A stretch of DNA of 64,000 nucleotides from Agrobacterium arsenijevicii. Its GTDB lineage: Bacteria; Pseudomonadota; Alphaproteobacteria; Rhizobiales; Rhizobiaceae. This document shows positions 44,666 to 55,957 of this stretch, in pieces (the stretch's first letter is position 1; each line of letters starts with the position of its first letter). The notes beneath the pieces are model-generated. The model was not told the origin of the DNA. It made no database searches and worked only from the letters and a program-made list of their open reading frames with translations. The stretch lies in contig JWIT01000010.1 of NCBI GenBank assembly GCA_000949895.1, positions 124,001-188,000 on the forward strand. The letters run 5' to 3'. A program made the position numbers and the translations under genes.

Positions 44666-45116
44666 CGAAGCCCTTTTTCTAGAACTCGGTGCAGTAAACC
44701 AATATTGGCTTCACTACCGGCTTCTGAACGATTGGGGCTACACCAAGCTCGCAAAGAAGGAGCGTGCGGAATCCATCGAAGAGATGCAGCACGCCGACAA
44801 GATCATCGATCGTATTATCTTCCTGGAAGGCCATCCCAACCTCCAGACCCTGGCTCCGCTGCGCATCGGCCAGAACGTCAAGGAAGTGCTTGAAGCGGAT
44901 CTGGCTGGCGAATACGACGCCCGGACCTCCTACAAGAAATCGCGTGATATCTGTTCCGAAGCTGGAGACTACGTCTCCATGAAGCTGTTCGAAGCCCTGC
45001 TGATCGACGAAGAAGGTCATATCGACTTCCTCGAAACCCAGCTTGATCTGCTCGGCAAGATTGGCGCGGAAAAATACGGCCAGCTCAACGCCGATTCCGC
45101 CAACGAAGCGGAATAA
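44631..45116 (+). CDS. bfr: Bacterioferritin
   Basis: 161 residues from TTG 44631, chosen because AGGAGA lies just upstream and the protein then starts [15 protein letters not shown] as in the family; an upstream ATG at 44607 would overlap bfd further. Ferroxidase residues are in [15 protein letters not shown] (Glu near 18), EEMQHADKI (Glu, His near 51-54) and [10 protein letters not shown] (near 127-130), with the haem-ligand Met near 52. It stores iron in the cytoplasm. Followed by a strong bidirectional terminator. Confidence 0.95.
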   Translation: MKGDKKVIERLNEALFLELGAVNQYWLHYRLLNDWGYTKLAKKERAESIEEMQHADKIIDRIIFLEGHPNLQTLAPLRIGQNVKEVLEADLAGEYDARTSYKKSRDICSEAGDYVSMKLFEALLIDEEGHIDFLETQLDLLGKIGAEKYGQLNADSANEAE

Positions 45117-45136
45117 GCTTTCGCAAGTGATCAAAG

Positions 45137-45164
45137 AAAAGGCGGCCATTGGCCGCCTTTTTTA
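45137..45164. terminator. Bidirectional terminator between bfr and rppH
   Basis: AAAAGGCGGCCA and TGGCCGCCTTTT form a 12-bp stem with a one-base centre, then TTTATTT; A/T runs on both sides serve both convergent genes. Confidence 0.9.
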
Positions 45165-45674
45165 TTTCCCGGAGAGGTGCCGGAATTCCGTAACCACCTT
45201 CTCGTAGACAGCCCTCTTGAAGGGCACGATCAGCTCCGGAAGGCTTTCCATCGGTTTCCAGCCCCAGGCGTCGAATTCAGCCGTATGCCCGGTCGGTGGA
45301 GGATCGATCTGGATTTCGCTTTCGTCGCCGTCGAAACGGAAGGCAAACCAGCGTTGCGCCTGCCCGCGATATTTGCCCTTCAGGCCGATACCGATCAGTT
45401 CGGGCGGCAGATCATAATGGATCCAGTCGCTCGCTTCCGCCAGCAACGTCACCGTCTTCATTCCCGTTTCTTCGTAGAGTTCGCGAATGGCGGCCGTCAA
45501 AGGCCGTTCACCATCATCAATTCCGCCCTGCGGCATCTGCCACAATTGCGGTGAACCGTCATATTCGGAGTTGCCTTCCCTGATCCGCCGACCGGCCCAG
45601 ACGAGGCCTTCGGCGTTCAGAACCATAATCCCCGCACAGGGACGGTAAGGCAAATCTTCTGCTTTGATTGTCAT
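45162..45674 (-). CDS. rppH: RNA pyrophosphohydrolase (Nudix)
   Basis: 170 residues from ATG 45674. The Nudix box is [22 protein letters not shown] (read in outline, G-x5-E-x7-REL-x2-EETG) near residues 50-72. [21 protein letters not shown] at the N-terminus and [15 protein letters not shown] match NudH/RppH proteins that strip pyrophosphate from mRNA 5' ends or cut diadenosine polyphosphates. It is last in the leftward block with ctpA and the deacetylase. Confidence 0.93.
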   Translation of the reverse strand: MTIKAEDLPYRPCAGIMVLNAEGLVWAGRRIREGNSEYDGSPQLWQMPQGGIDDGERPLTAAIRELYEETGMKTVTLLAEASDWIHYDLPPELIGIGLKGKYRGQAQRWFAFRFDGDESEIQIDPPPTGHTAEFDAWGWKPMESLPELIVPFKRAVYEKVVTEFRHLSGK

Positions 45675-45732
45675 TGGAAACCCGCACTGTCTGGGCGCCG
45701 AAAAGGCGCTAAAGAATGGCCGCGCAGAAGGT

Positions 45733-46932
45733 TTACTGCCCCGCCTGCTCCGAAACAAGCGCAGAAACACCGACAATCTCGATACCGCGACCACCGGCTT
45801 CGCGCGACCACTTCGAGATTGCGCCAATGCTTTCGTCAAAAGCCGAGGCCACACCGATCGCCTGACCATTGCGGCGCGCGATCCGCTCCAATTCATCCAG
45901 CTTGCGCAGGATAGCGGTTTCGGTAACCTCACCGTCGAGCAGAACATCGGCAAAGCCCTGCGGCGCGGAGATGGCTTTTGCAATCCCTCCGCTCAGCGAC
46001 TGCGCCGAGGAGGCATCATCCAGGAAAAGCAGCCCACGCTTGCCGATATCACGCATCACCGGCTCCAGCGCCGCCTGCTCGGAAAGGAAACGTCCGCCGA
46101 GATAGTTCATGATGCCGGTATAATTGGTAATTTTCGCCATGGAGCGATGCAGCCGGTCGATATTGACCTTCGCCGGATCGCCCGCCAGCAACGTGTCCGG
46201 GCCGGGATTGGTGCCGGGATAACCGAAAGGCTCCAGCGGTATCTGGAGGAGGATTTCATGCCCGTCACGGCGCGCTTCCTGCATCCAGCGCTGCAAGCTG
46301 TTGCCGCTTGCGGCAAAACCGAGCGTCACCTCCGGCGGCAAGTCCCGGATCGCCTTTTGCGAACCCGTCTGGCTGAGGCCGAGGCCGCCGACCACGATCG
46401 CTATCCGGGTGCCACGCGCGCCGGACCATGGCCTTGCATATTGCTCCATCGGCCGCAAACCATCGGCACCGACAACCGGCAACCTACCGAATGCGGTCTC
46501 TTCCAGCAATGCATCATTGGGCCGCGTTGCCATGCGCGGATCCTGACCATAGGTCTGGCCGCTCATCAGCACCGGCCCATCGCTATCACGGGGGCGGGGA
46601 GAATAGACCGACACGACATTGCCGTCCGGCATCGTCGCCCGGTTGATATTGGCGCCAGAGCGGCCGCTTTCGGGCTTCAGGCCTGCCGTGTCGCCGGTAG
46701 CCGCCACATCGGCCTCTGCCGTTTTCGGCGTATTTTCGGGAAGCACGGGTTGGATATCCGGCCCACTTGCCGTCTTCTGCAGATTGCCAGGCGACAAGGC
46801 CGTATAGACGGAAAGCCCGCCGATCATCAAAACGGCAAGCGCAGACACAACCATAATGACGGAAAAGCGCCGGTTGATACCGGCGCTTTTTTTCTGACGA
46901 CCCAGAAGCGGTTTTCGCAGGTCAGAAGGCAA
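45733..46932 (-). CDS. Divergent polysaccharide deacetylase family protein (YibQ/DUF610)
   Basis: 399 residues. One N-terminal membrane helix (about 24-46) follows a basic stretch, then a low-complexity linker to about 170. The NodB-like barrel begins near [20 protein letters not shown] and continues with [52 protein letters not shown] and [15 protein letters not shown]. The metal-binding residues of active deacetylases are only partly kept, hence divergent. It sits between ctpA and rppH in the envC-ctpA cluster, so an envelope role is likely. Confidence 0.88.
   Translation of the reverse strand: MPSDLRKPLLGRQKKSAGINRRFSVIMVVSALAVLMIGGLSVYTALSPGNLQKTASGPDIQPVLPENTPKTAEADVAATGDTAGLKPESGRSGANINRATMPDGNVVSVYSPRPRDSDGPVLMSGQTYGQDPRMATRPNDALLEETAFGRLPVVGADGLRPMEQYARPWSGARGTRIAIVVGGLGLSQTGSQKAIRDLPPEVTLGFAASGNSLQRWMQEARRDGHEILLQIPLEPFGYPGTNPGPDTLLAGDPAKVNIDRLHRSMAKITNYTGIMNYLGGRFLSEQAALEPVMRDIGKRGLLFLDDASSAQSLSGGIAKAISAPQGFADVLLDGEVTETAILRKLDELERIARRNGQAIGVASAFDESIGAISKWSREAGGRGIEIVGVSALVSEQAGQ
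46863..46893 (+). terminator. Terminator-like hairpin inside the deacetylase gene
   Basis: AAAAGCGCCGG and CCGGCGCTTTT are perfect 11-bp arms with loop TTGATA, followed rightward by TTT. It lies in codons 13-23 of the leftward gene, so the T-tract is on the antisense strand. It may stop antisense transcription or form a hairpin in the sense mRNA. Confidence 0.5.
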
Positions 46933-46963
46933 TGAACGATCCGTTCAAACGGTTAGGCAATCG

Positions 46964-46990
46964 AGAAAATGCGCCGGCTGACCGGCGCAT
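46964..46990 (-). terminator. Terminator-like hairpin after ctpA
   Basis: ATGCGCCGG and CCGGCGCAT form a 9-bp stem with a 4-base loop, then TTTTC in the leftward direction, 6 bp after the ctpA stop. It is 32 bp before the deacetylase start, so read-through or a separate promoter would be needed for that gene. Confidence 0.7.
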
Positions 46991-46995
46991 CTATC

Positions 46996-48321
46996 TTACT
47001 GCTTGTTGACCACAGCCTTATCCGGGTTCGGCGGGAACGACGGATCCGTCTTGGTACCGCGCAACAGGTCCAGCGCATAATTGAGCTGGATATCGTCCTT
47101 GGCTTCCGGCGGCACGTAGGCGGAGGAACCCGAACCTTCGTCCGTTTCGCTCTGTCCCTTGATATGGCCGGTCAGGCTGGATTCGCCCTCGGTCGTGACG
47201 CGGCCCTGCAATTCCGGCGGCAACGGCTGTTCGACCTTGATGTCAGGCGTAATGCCCGTACCCTGGATCGATTTGCCCGACGGCGTGTAATAAAGCGCCG
47301 TGGTCAGACGCAGAGCGCCAGCCTCACCAAGCGGAATGATCGTCTGGACCGAACCCTTACCGAAGGAGCGTGTGCCGACAACCGTTGCGCGACGCAGATC
47401 CTGCAGCGCACCGGCAACGATTTCAGACGCCGAGGCCGAACCACCGTTGATCAGCACGATTACCGGCTTGCCATCGGTCAGATCGCCTGCCGTCGCGTTG
47501 AAGCGGCGGGTCTCGTCCGGGTTGCGACCACGGGTCGAAACGACTTCGCCACGCTCAAGGAAGGCGTCGGAGACATTGATCGCCTGATCGAGCAGACCGC
47601 CCGGGTTAAGACGCAGGTCAAGCACGTAGCCCTTCAGCTTGTCGGCCGGCACATCCGTCTTGATCTTCTTGATCGCCTTTTCGAGATCATCATAGGTCTT
47701 CTCGGTAAAGGAGATGACGCGCAGATAACCGACATCGCCCTCGACGCGGGACTTGACCGCGCGCACGGCAATGACATCACGCATGACGGTGAATTCGAGC
47801 GGCTTGTCGGCACCCTGGCGGATGATCGTCAGCTTGATCGGCGTCTTGACCGCGCCGCGCATCTTTTCGACCGCCTGCTCCAGTTTAAGACCGCGAACCG
47901 GCGTACCATCGATTTCCGAAATATAGTCGCCGGCGAGAATGCCTGCGCGCGAAGCCGGCGTGTCGTCCATCGGCGAGATGACCTTGACCAGCTCGTTTTC
48001 CATGGTCACTTCGATGCCGAGACCGCCGAACTCACCCTTGGTCTGGGTGCGCATGTCGTTGGCGTCCTTGGCGTTCATGAAGCTCGAATGGGGATCGAGC
48101 GAGCTGAGCATGCCGTTGATGGCATTTTCCACCAGCTTCTCGTCATCCGGCGGCGTCACATATTGTGCACGCACACGCTCGAACACGTCACCAAAGATGG
48201 ATAGTTCCTTATAGGTCGAAGGCCCGGCCGCCTGTGCCGGCATGCTCGCCGAATAAATCACACTCATCGCCGTGGCGCCCATAAGCCCACCGATAAGGAG
48301 AAGCGAAACCTTACGAATCAT
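46996..48321 (-). CDS. ctpA: Carboxy-terminal processing protease (S41 family)
   Basis: 441 residues from ATG 48321 with GGAAGG upstream. The signal peptide MIRKVSLLLIGGLMGATAMS... ends near AQAAG. The PDZ domain runs about 85-170 (GLGIEVTMENELVKVISPMDDTPASRAGI). The protease core has the catalytic Ser in LINGGSASASEIVAGAL near 290 and the Lys in TRSFGKGSVQT near 315. CtpA trims periplasmic proteins, including peptidoglycan hydrolases. The start overlaps the stop of the EnvC-like gene by 11 bp, implying translational coupling. Confidence 0.95.
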   Translation of the reverse strand: MIRKVSLLLIGGLMGATAMSVIYSASMPAQAAGPSTYKELSIFGDVFERVRAQYVTPPDDEKLVENAINGMLSSLDPHSSFMNAKDANDMRTQTKGEFGGLGIEVTMENELVKVISPMDDTPASRAGILAGDYISEIDGTPVRGLKLEQAVEKMRGAVKTPIKLTIIRQGADKPLEFTVMRDVIAVRAVKSRVEGDVGYLRVISFTEKTYDDLEKAIKKIKTDVPADKLKGYVLDLRLNPGGLLDQAINVSDAFLERGEVVSTRGRNPDETRRFNATAGDLTDGKPVIVLINGGSASASEIVAGALQDLRRATVVGTRSFGKGSVQTIIPLGEAGALRLTTALYYTPSGKSIQGTGITPDIKVEQPLPPELQGRVTTEGESSLTGHIKGQSETDEGSGSSAYVPPEAKDDIQLNYALDLLRGTKTDPSFPPNPDKAVVNKQ

Positions 48322-49717
48322 TGTGCGCCCTTCCGGTATTTTTTGCGGTCCACCAAGGTTGGGAATCAACCGGCACACCATCTTTCCTGAACTCAATGTA
48401 GAGCGTTGGCCTGTCGGTTTCCAGCGCCAATGCTGCTGCACTCGCTACTCTTTTTGCACCCATGGAGGCGATAGGCTCTCCGGAGAACACAAACATTCCC
48501 TGTCGTGTCCTCACATTGTCCATGCCTGTCATGACTACGTGGTATCCGTCACCCGTATTGAGGATGATCATTCGGCCGTAACTGCGAAAATCTCCGGCAA
48601 ATACAACAAAGCCGTCTGCGGGTGCCGTAACGATAGCTTCAGGTCCGGTCGCGACGACAATTCCCTTGGAAAAGTGGCCCGTACCATCCGCATCACCGAA
48701 ACGTCGTAACACATCTCCAGCCACCGGCATGTCCAGCTTTGCCTTCAAACTCGCGAACGGATATGCGGGCGCAATACGGTTTTTATCGGGCATTCCCGCC
48801 TCGGCTGCGGCACGCTCTTTCTCACGTTCCGCTTCGGAAAGACGGGCCACGCGCTGCTCTTCCGCACGCGCCTTTTCCATCGCTTCCCGCACCGAACTGA
48901 TCTCGCCTTCAAGTGAACCGACGAGACCTTCGAGGCTGGTCGCCTTGCTTGCAAGCTCCTCGGATCGCTTGCGTTCCGCCTCCAGCGCCGACGCTGTCTG
49001 CGAATTTCTGCGGTCGTTTTCGGCAAGCAGCAGGTCGAGGCGTTTATCCTCTTCCAGACTTGCCGTCATCATACCCGTAAGATCGTCCTTTTCGCGAGCG
49101 ATTGCCTGCCTGACATCGGTCAATTCTTTGAGAGCGGCAACCAGCTTGTCGGTCTCACCGCGAATGCCAGGAACGACGGCACCGAGAAGAATGGCGCTAC
49201 GTACTGAAGCCAGCGCATCCTCCGGCGAAACGAGAAGGGCCGGGGGTGGGTTTCTGCCCATGCGTTGCAGCGCGGCCAGAACCTCCGCCAAAACGCCGCG
49301 CCTTTCGCGTAAGGATGCCTTGACGCCGTCTTCGCGAACCGAAAGCTTGGCCAGACGATCCTCACCGTCGCTGATTTTGGTTTCCAGCGCCTTGCGGCGC
49401 GCAGCCGAAGCGATCAGCTCTTCGCGGATACGGGCGCTGTCCTGATTAAGGGAAGCGATGCTTTCCTCGAGATTGCGGGTCTTGTCTTCCGAAAGACCGA
49501 TGCTGTCTACCAGCTCTTCCAGATCCTGCCGGTTCTGGTCACGGCGCTTTTCCAGCGTCTGAAGTGCCTCCGGCGACGAATCGTTCTCACCAGCTGGTGC
49601 AGCACCCGCGTCATCGCGCGAAAAGGCGCGGTCAACGGGGAAAATCCCCATGACAAGGGCAGCGAAAACCGCGCCCGCAAGGGCAGCGTGGCGTTTTCGG
49701 TGAGGCCTCTTGTCCAT
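48311..49717 (-). CDS. EnvC-like murein hydrolase activator with degenerate LytM domain
   Basis: 468 residues from ATG 49717; a TTG at 49780 would extend it by 21. An export signal at about 10-32 (AALAGAVFAALVMGIFP) precedes a long coiled coil from about 50 to 320 rich in Glu, Lys and Arg. The C-terminal M23/LytM part shows LDMPVAGDVLRRFGD and APADGFVVFAGDFRSYGRMIILNTGDGYHVVMTGMDN. The zinc-binding His and Asp residues of active M23 enzymes are missing where KGIVVATG stands, as in EnvC, which activates amidases at the septum. Overlaps ctpA by 11 bp. Confidence 0.88.
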   Translation of the reverse strand: MDKRPHRKRHAALAGAVFAALVMGIFPVDRAFSRDDAGAAPAGENDSSPEALQTLEKRRDQNRQDLEELVDSIGLSEDKTRNLEESIASLNQDSARIREELIASAARRKALETKISDGEDRLAKLSVREDGVKASLRERRGVLAEVLAALQRMGRNPPPALLVSPEDALASVRSAILLGAVVPGIRGETDKLVAALKELTDVRQAIAREKDDLTGMMTASLEEDKRLDLLLAENDRRNSQTASALEAERKRSEELASKATSLEGLVGSLEGEISSVREAMEKARAEEQRVARLSEAEREKERAAAEAGMPDKNRIAPAYPFASLKAKLDMPVAGDVLRRFGDADGTGHFSKGIVVATGPEAIVTAPADGFVVFAGDFRSYGRMIILNTGDGYHVVMTGMDNVRTRQGMFVFSGEPIASMGAKRVASAAALALETDRPTLYIEFRKDGVPVDSQPWWTAKNTGRAHNDS

Positions 49718-49877
49718 TTGAACTTTCTTTGATGCCGAAGCAGGATCGCCGATATTAGGGATTTTGCGGTGATCTTCCAAGAGGCCTTAAAGAGGCCGCC
49801 GGCAAAGCCATCCGCATATGGCCGTGTCGCGGAGCTTCATGTTGAAATTGAGACGATTATCCGCATCAAAACCCGGC

Positions 49878-50360
49878 TCAAACGCGATGATAGGGATGGC
49901 CTGAGAGGATGGTGACGGCACGGTAGAGTTGCTCGGCGATCAGAATGCGAACGATCTGATGTGGCCACGTGAGCTTGCCGAGATTGAGAACCGCCGCCGC
50001 TCTGTCGTAAAGGGCAGGATCAAGGCCGTCGGCACCGCCGATCGCGATGATGAGGTCGCGCTTGCCGCTATCGCGCAAATCACCAAAAAACGTGGCAAAT
50101 GCCGAGCTGTCCAGCGCCTTGCCGCGCTCGTCCAGCAGCACGAGCACCGCACCGTCTACCAGATGTTTTTCCAGCATGGCCGCTTCTTCGCGCTTGCGCG
50201 TCTCCGCATTCGACGCCCGGCTTTCCGCAACCTCTATCACGCGCGAAAACTCCAGCCCGATCGCCGGGCCGGTCTTGGCAAGACGCTCGATATAACGGGT
50301 CGCAAGATCCTTTTCCGGGCCGGATTTCAGCCGTCCCACCGCAAAAATCGAAATCCGCAT
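49878..50360 (-). CDS. rlmH: 23S rRNA (pseudouridine-1915-N3) methyltransferase
   Basis: 160 residues from ATG 50360. It is a SPOUT methyltransferase: ISIFAVGRLKSGPEKDLATRYIERL at the N-terminus, LDERGKALDSSAFATFF near 80, FVIGGADGL-type loop here IAIGGADGLDP near 105, and the C-terminal LTWPHQIVRILIAEQLYRA...HPYHR. It methylates pseudouridine 1915 in helix 69. rsfS, also ribosome-linked, lies 158 bp upstream. Confidence 0.96.
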   Translation of the reverse strand: MRISIFAVGRLKSGPEKDLATRYIERLAKTGPAIGLEFSRVIEVAESRASNAETRKREEAAMLEKHLVDGAVLVLLDERGKALDSSAFATFFGDLRDSGKRDLIIAIGGADGLDPALYDRAAAVLNLGKLTWPHQIVRILIAEQLYRAVTILSGHPYHRV

Positions 50361-50518
50361 CGCAAACCTGTGACTGTCGTAACCCAACAGGGTCACGCTC
50401 TTAACAGCATAGCCTACGGATTCCTATGCGGCCGGCTCGCTTTCCGGCCAAACACATCGCCCCGAAATCAAACAGGATATTCGGAAGACCCGATGTGCAA
50501 CGTCAAAGGCTCACCGCA

Positions 50519-50932
50519 TCAATGCAGCGTGTCTTCCGGCATTTCCGGCGTCGCCCACATTTTTTCAATGTTGTAGAAGACACGGATTTCCGGACGGAAC
50601 ACATGAACGATGATATCGCCGGTATCGATCAGCACCCAATCTCCGGTCTCTAGACCTTCGACGCGGGCGCTTCCAAACCCTTCATCCTTCATATCCTTGA
50701 GAAGATGCTCGCAGATCGCCGAAACATGCCTGCTCGATCGCCCGGAGACCACCACCATGTAGTCCGCAAGCGCCGATTTTCCGGCAATGTCGAGAGATAC
50801 GATATCTTCAGCCTTGGAGTCCTCGAGGCTCGCGAGGACGGTTTCGAGGGCATGATCGGCGGCATCGACGCCACTGTCTTGACCCTTCGGGATAGCAACA
50901 AATGCTCTTCCCTTGGCGTGTACTGTTGTCAG
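50519..50932 (-). CDS. rsfS: Ribosome silencing factor RsfS, apparently CTG-initiated
   Basis: 137 residues if read from CTG 50932. The conserved protein begins upstream of the first ATG (50758): translating the frame gives TTVHAKGRAF, GQDSGVDAADHALETVLASL and IVSLDIAGKSALADYMVVVSG, the expected RsfS N-terminus. No ATG, GTG or TTG occurs in frame between this and the upstream stop. A GGAAAGGGA site sits 6 bp before CTG 50932. RsfS binds L14 and blocks subunit joining in starvation. The 79-residue ATG-only version would lose half the domain. Confidence 0.8.
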   Translation of the reverse strand: MTTVHAKGRAFVAIPKGQDSGVDAADHALETVLASLEDSKAEDIVSLDIAGKSALADYMVVVSGRSSRHVSAICEHLLKDMKDEGFGSARVEGLETGDWVLIDTGDIIVHVFRPEIRVFYNIEKMWATPEMPEDTLH

Positions 50933-51057
50933 AGGGTTTCCCTTTCCAAGAATGACAAAACAGGTACTGGCGACGCGAATCTGTGCGTCACCAGATTAAG
51001 GTGGCACCAAAGCATTAACTTTTCAAGATATGGAGCCTTCAACGGCTGTCGCATACA

Positions 51058-51681
51058 TCATTTGTGATTATTGCGGAGTGCCGTGGAACTAAGTGTCGAA
51101 CGCGGACCATGGATAAAGACCCAGGCCGGCGCCTTTTTTTTCCACAAAACACCGGCATCGTCCTCATCGATCCGCGCCTGGCTGAAGGCCTGCGCCATGG
51201 TGGAGGAGAGGTAGGACAGGGTGGAACCCGGCCGGTCGATCACCGCAATCGGAAAGGTCTCGGCGATCCTTCGCCATTGTTGCCAGCGATGGAAGCTTTT
51301 CAGATTGTCGGCGCCCATGATCCAGATAAAGCGGACATGCGGATTTCTCGCTTTCACCTTGGCGAGCGTATTGGCCGTGTAGCTGATGCCCAGCGATTTT
51401 TCAAAGGCCGTCACCTTGATGCGCGGATCGCTGACCAGCCTTTCGCAGGCGGCGATGCGATCTTCCAGAGACGCCAGTTCCGAGCGGCTTTTCAGCGGAT
51501 TGCCCGGGGTGACCATCCACCAGAGCTGGTCGAGACCCAGCCTGCGCAGCGCGATTTCGGCGACAAGGGCGTGGCCTGCATGCGGCGGATTGAAAGAGCC
51601 CCCGAACAGCCCGACAACCATGCCGCGTTCCGCATGCGGCATGGTGAGATAACGTCTGTCGAGGCGTGTTTCGACGGGCAA
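51058..51681 (-). CDS. nadD: Nicotinate-nucleotide adenylyltransferase
   Basis: 207 residues from TTG 51681; ATG 51642 (MPHAERGM) or 51621 are alternatives and none has a clear ribosome-binding site. The nucleotidyltransferase core is GLFGGSFNPPHAGHALVAEIAL with the (H/T)xGH motif, WMVTPGNPLK and WIMGADNLKSFHRWQ; the C-terminal SSTALR is the ISST-type motif. It makes deamido-NAD+ from NaMN. It lies 3 bp after proA and before rsfS, the usual nadD-rsfS pair. Confidence 0.95.
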   Translation of the reverse strand: MPVETRLDRRYLTMPHAERGMVVGLFGGSFNPPHAGHALVAEIALRRLGLDQLWWMVTPGNPLKSRSELASLEDRIAACERLVSDPRIKVTAFEKSLGISYTANTLAKVKARNPHVRFIWIMGADNLKSFHRWQQWRRIAETFPIAVIDRPGSTLSYLSSTMAQAFSQARIDEDDAGVLWKKKAPAWVFIHGPRSTLSSTALRNNHK

Positions 51682-51684
51682 CTA

Positions 51685-52963
51685 TCAGGTCCGTGTCTGG
51701 CCGGTGCCATGCACGCGGTATTTGAATGAAGTGAGCTGCTCGACGCCAACGGGGCCGCGCGCATGCATCTTGCCTGTAGCGATGCCGATTTCCGCACCCA
51801 TGCCGAATTCGCCGCCATCGGCAAATTGCGTCGAGGCATTGTGCAGCAGAATGGCCGAATCGAGTTCATTGAAAAAACGCTCGACCACAACAGGGTCCTC
51901 TGCGATCACCGCCTCGGTGTGATTGGACGAATAGGTGCCGATATGATCGATCGCGCCGGAAATACCGTCGACGACAGTGACGGAAATGATCGCATCGAGA
52001 TATTCGGTGCGCCAGTCCTCTTCCGTCGCGGGCACTACACCTGCAACGGCATTGCGAACGGCCTGCGAACCACGAACTTCACAGCCAGCGTCGATCAAGG
52101 CCTTGACGAGCGGCGTGAGATGCGTGGAAACGGCAGCGGCATCCACCAGCAGGGTTTCGGCTGCGCCGCAAATGCCGGTGCGGCGCATCTTGGCGTTGAC
52201 GACAATGCGTGTGGCCATGTCGAGATCGGCTGACCCGTCGACATAGATATGGCAGATACCTTCCAGATGCGCAAAGACCGGAACCCGCGCTTCAGACTGC
52301 ACCCGCGCAACGAGGCTTTTGCCACCGCGCGGCACAATCACGTCAACCGTCCCATTCAATCCGCCCAGCAAAGCGCCCACAGCAGCGCGGTCGGTGACCG
52401 GCACCAGTTGAATGGCATGCTCGGGAAGACCGGCAATCTTCAGGCCCTCCACGAGGCAGGCATGGATAGCACGCGATGAATGTTGCGAATCCGAACCGCC
52501 GCGAAGAATGACCGCATTGCCCGCCTTGAGGCAGAGCGCGCCGGCATCCGCCGTCACATTCGGGCGGCTTTCGTAAATCACCCCGATAACGCCAAGCGGC
52601 GTGCGCACGCGCTCGATCTTCAGCCCGTTGGGACGATCCCAGGCGGCGATGACTTCGCCGACCGGATCGGACAGAGCCGCAACCGAGCGGATGCCTTCGG
52701 CAATGCCGGCAATCCGTGCATCATTGAGGGTGAGCCTGTCGATGAAGGAAGCGGCAAGGCCGGCATTGTCCGCCGCCGCCAGATCTTTGCCATTGGCGGC
52801 AAGGATCGTTTCCCTGGACGCCTCGATGGCGGACGCCATGGCAAGCAGCGCGCGGTTCTTCTGATCCGTGCCTGCAATGGACAACGGTCGCGAAGCAGCT
52901 TTTGCCTGTGCACCGATGGTCATCATCAGCGCATCGATATCATGGCTCTGCTTCACGGCCTGT

Positions 52964-52971
<8 letters not shown>
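51685..52971 (-). CDS. proA: Gamma-glutamyl phosphate reductase
   Basis: 428 residues from ATG 52971, placed 8 bases after AAGG; ATG 52980 is too close to its site. ALDH-fold landmarks include [35 protein letters not shown], with the catalytic Cys in [16 protein letters not shown] near 280. It reduces glutamyl-5-phosphate in proline synthesis. The start overlaps the proB stop by 8 bp, and nadD follows. Confidence 0.97.
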
Positions 52972-55209
<2,238 letters not shown>

Positions 55210-55327
55210 CTATCGGTTTGCGGGCACACCGGCTAATCGCGTTGCGCCAAACAAAAATATCGTCGTTTCGAATACAAGCGCTTCTCCACAAGGTCAAAGA
55301 CTATCGTGCGTGAAGCCCATGCGTGAG

Positions 55328-55358
55328 ACAAGGCCGGTTTGTCCCAAACCGGCCTTGT
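55328..55358. terminator. Strong hairpin between GNAT and obgE genes
   Basis: ACAAGGCCGGTTT and AAACCGGCCTTGT are perfect 13-base arms with a 5-base loop, 9 bp after the GNAT stop at 55367 on the minus strand. The T-run is on the plus strand side, so leftward efficiency is uncertain. Confidence 0.65.
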
Positions 55359-55366
55359 TTTGATTG

Positions 55367-55957
55367 TCAGCGGTGCGGCAGAATGAAATCCTCAGCCGTG
55401 ATCGCCGTATCGATATGCGCTACCATGGCGGCACGCGCCGTGGCGTAAATCTGGTGGCAGCCGGTCACCCGGAAGCCCAGTTTTTCCTGCACGCGCAGCG
55501 AAGCCGGATTATCCGCAAACACACCGGAATGGAGAACCACCCCCGGCATGCGGCGGAAGAACCGCTCGACCACGGCGGCCACCGCCTCGGTCATGTAACC
55601 CTTGCCCCAGTAGAAGCGGTTCAGCCAGTAGCCGAGATGCCACTCGCCGTGCCGCAATTCGACCGAGACGACGCCAATGAGGGTATCGTCACCGCTGGTG
55701 ATGGCGAAATCCCAGTCGGGCAGGGTGCCGGATGTGCGCAAGACCAGCCATTCCAGCGCATCCTGTCGGTGATAGGGCGCGGGAACACGGGCCAGCATTC
55801 TGGTCACAGCAAAATCGCCAAGCGATTCCGCAATGCTGCCGGCATCGGAAAGCCGCTGCGGACGCAGCAGCAGTCGCGACGTCTCGATGACAGGGCAGGG
55901 GCCGGGCGGTGCTACGGTAGCGGCAGCCCGGCGACGGGAAAGCTCCAGCGTGCTCAT
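55367..55957 (-). CDS. GNAT-family N-acetyltransferase (RimJ/RimL-like), second of a tandem pair
   Basis: 196 residues from ATG 55957. The sequence has ETSRLLLRPQRLSDAGSIAE near 25, IGVVSVELRHGEWHLGYWLNRFYWGKGYMTEAVAAVVERFF in outline, with the acetyl-CoA loop, and NPASLRVQEKLGFRVTG near 155. This is the Acetyltransf_3 pattern of RimJ/RimL/SpeG relatives. Its ATG shares ATGA with the stop of the upstream GNAT, so the two are translationally coupled. Substrate unknown. Confidence 0.88.
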   Translation of the reverse strand: MSTLELSRRRAAATVAPPGPCPVIETSRLLLRPQRLSDAGSIAESLGDFAVTRMLARVPAPYHRQDALEWLVLRTSGTLPDWDFAITSGDDTLIGVVSVELRHGEWHLGYWLNRFYWGKGYMTEAVAAVVERFFRRMPGVVLHSGVFADNPASLRVQEKLGFRVTGCHQIYATARAAMVAHIDTAITAEDFILPHR

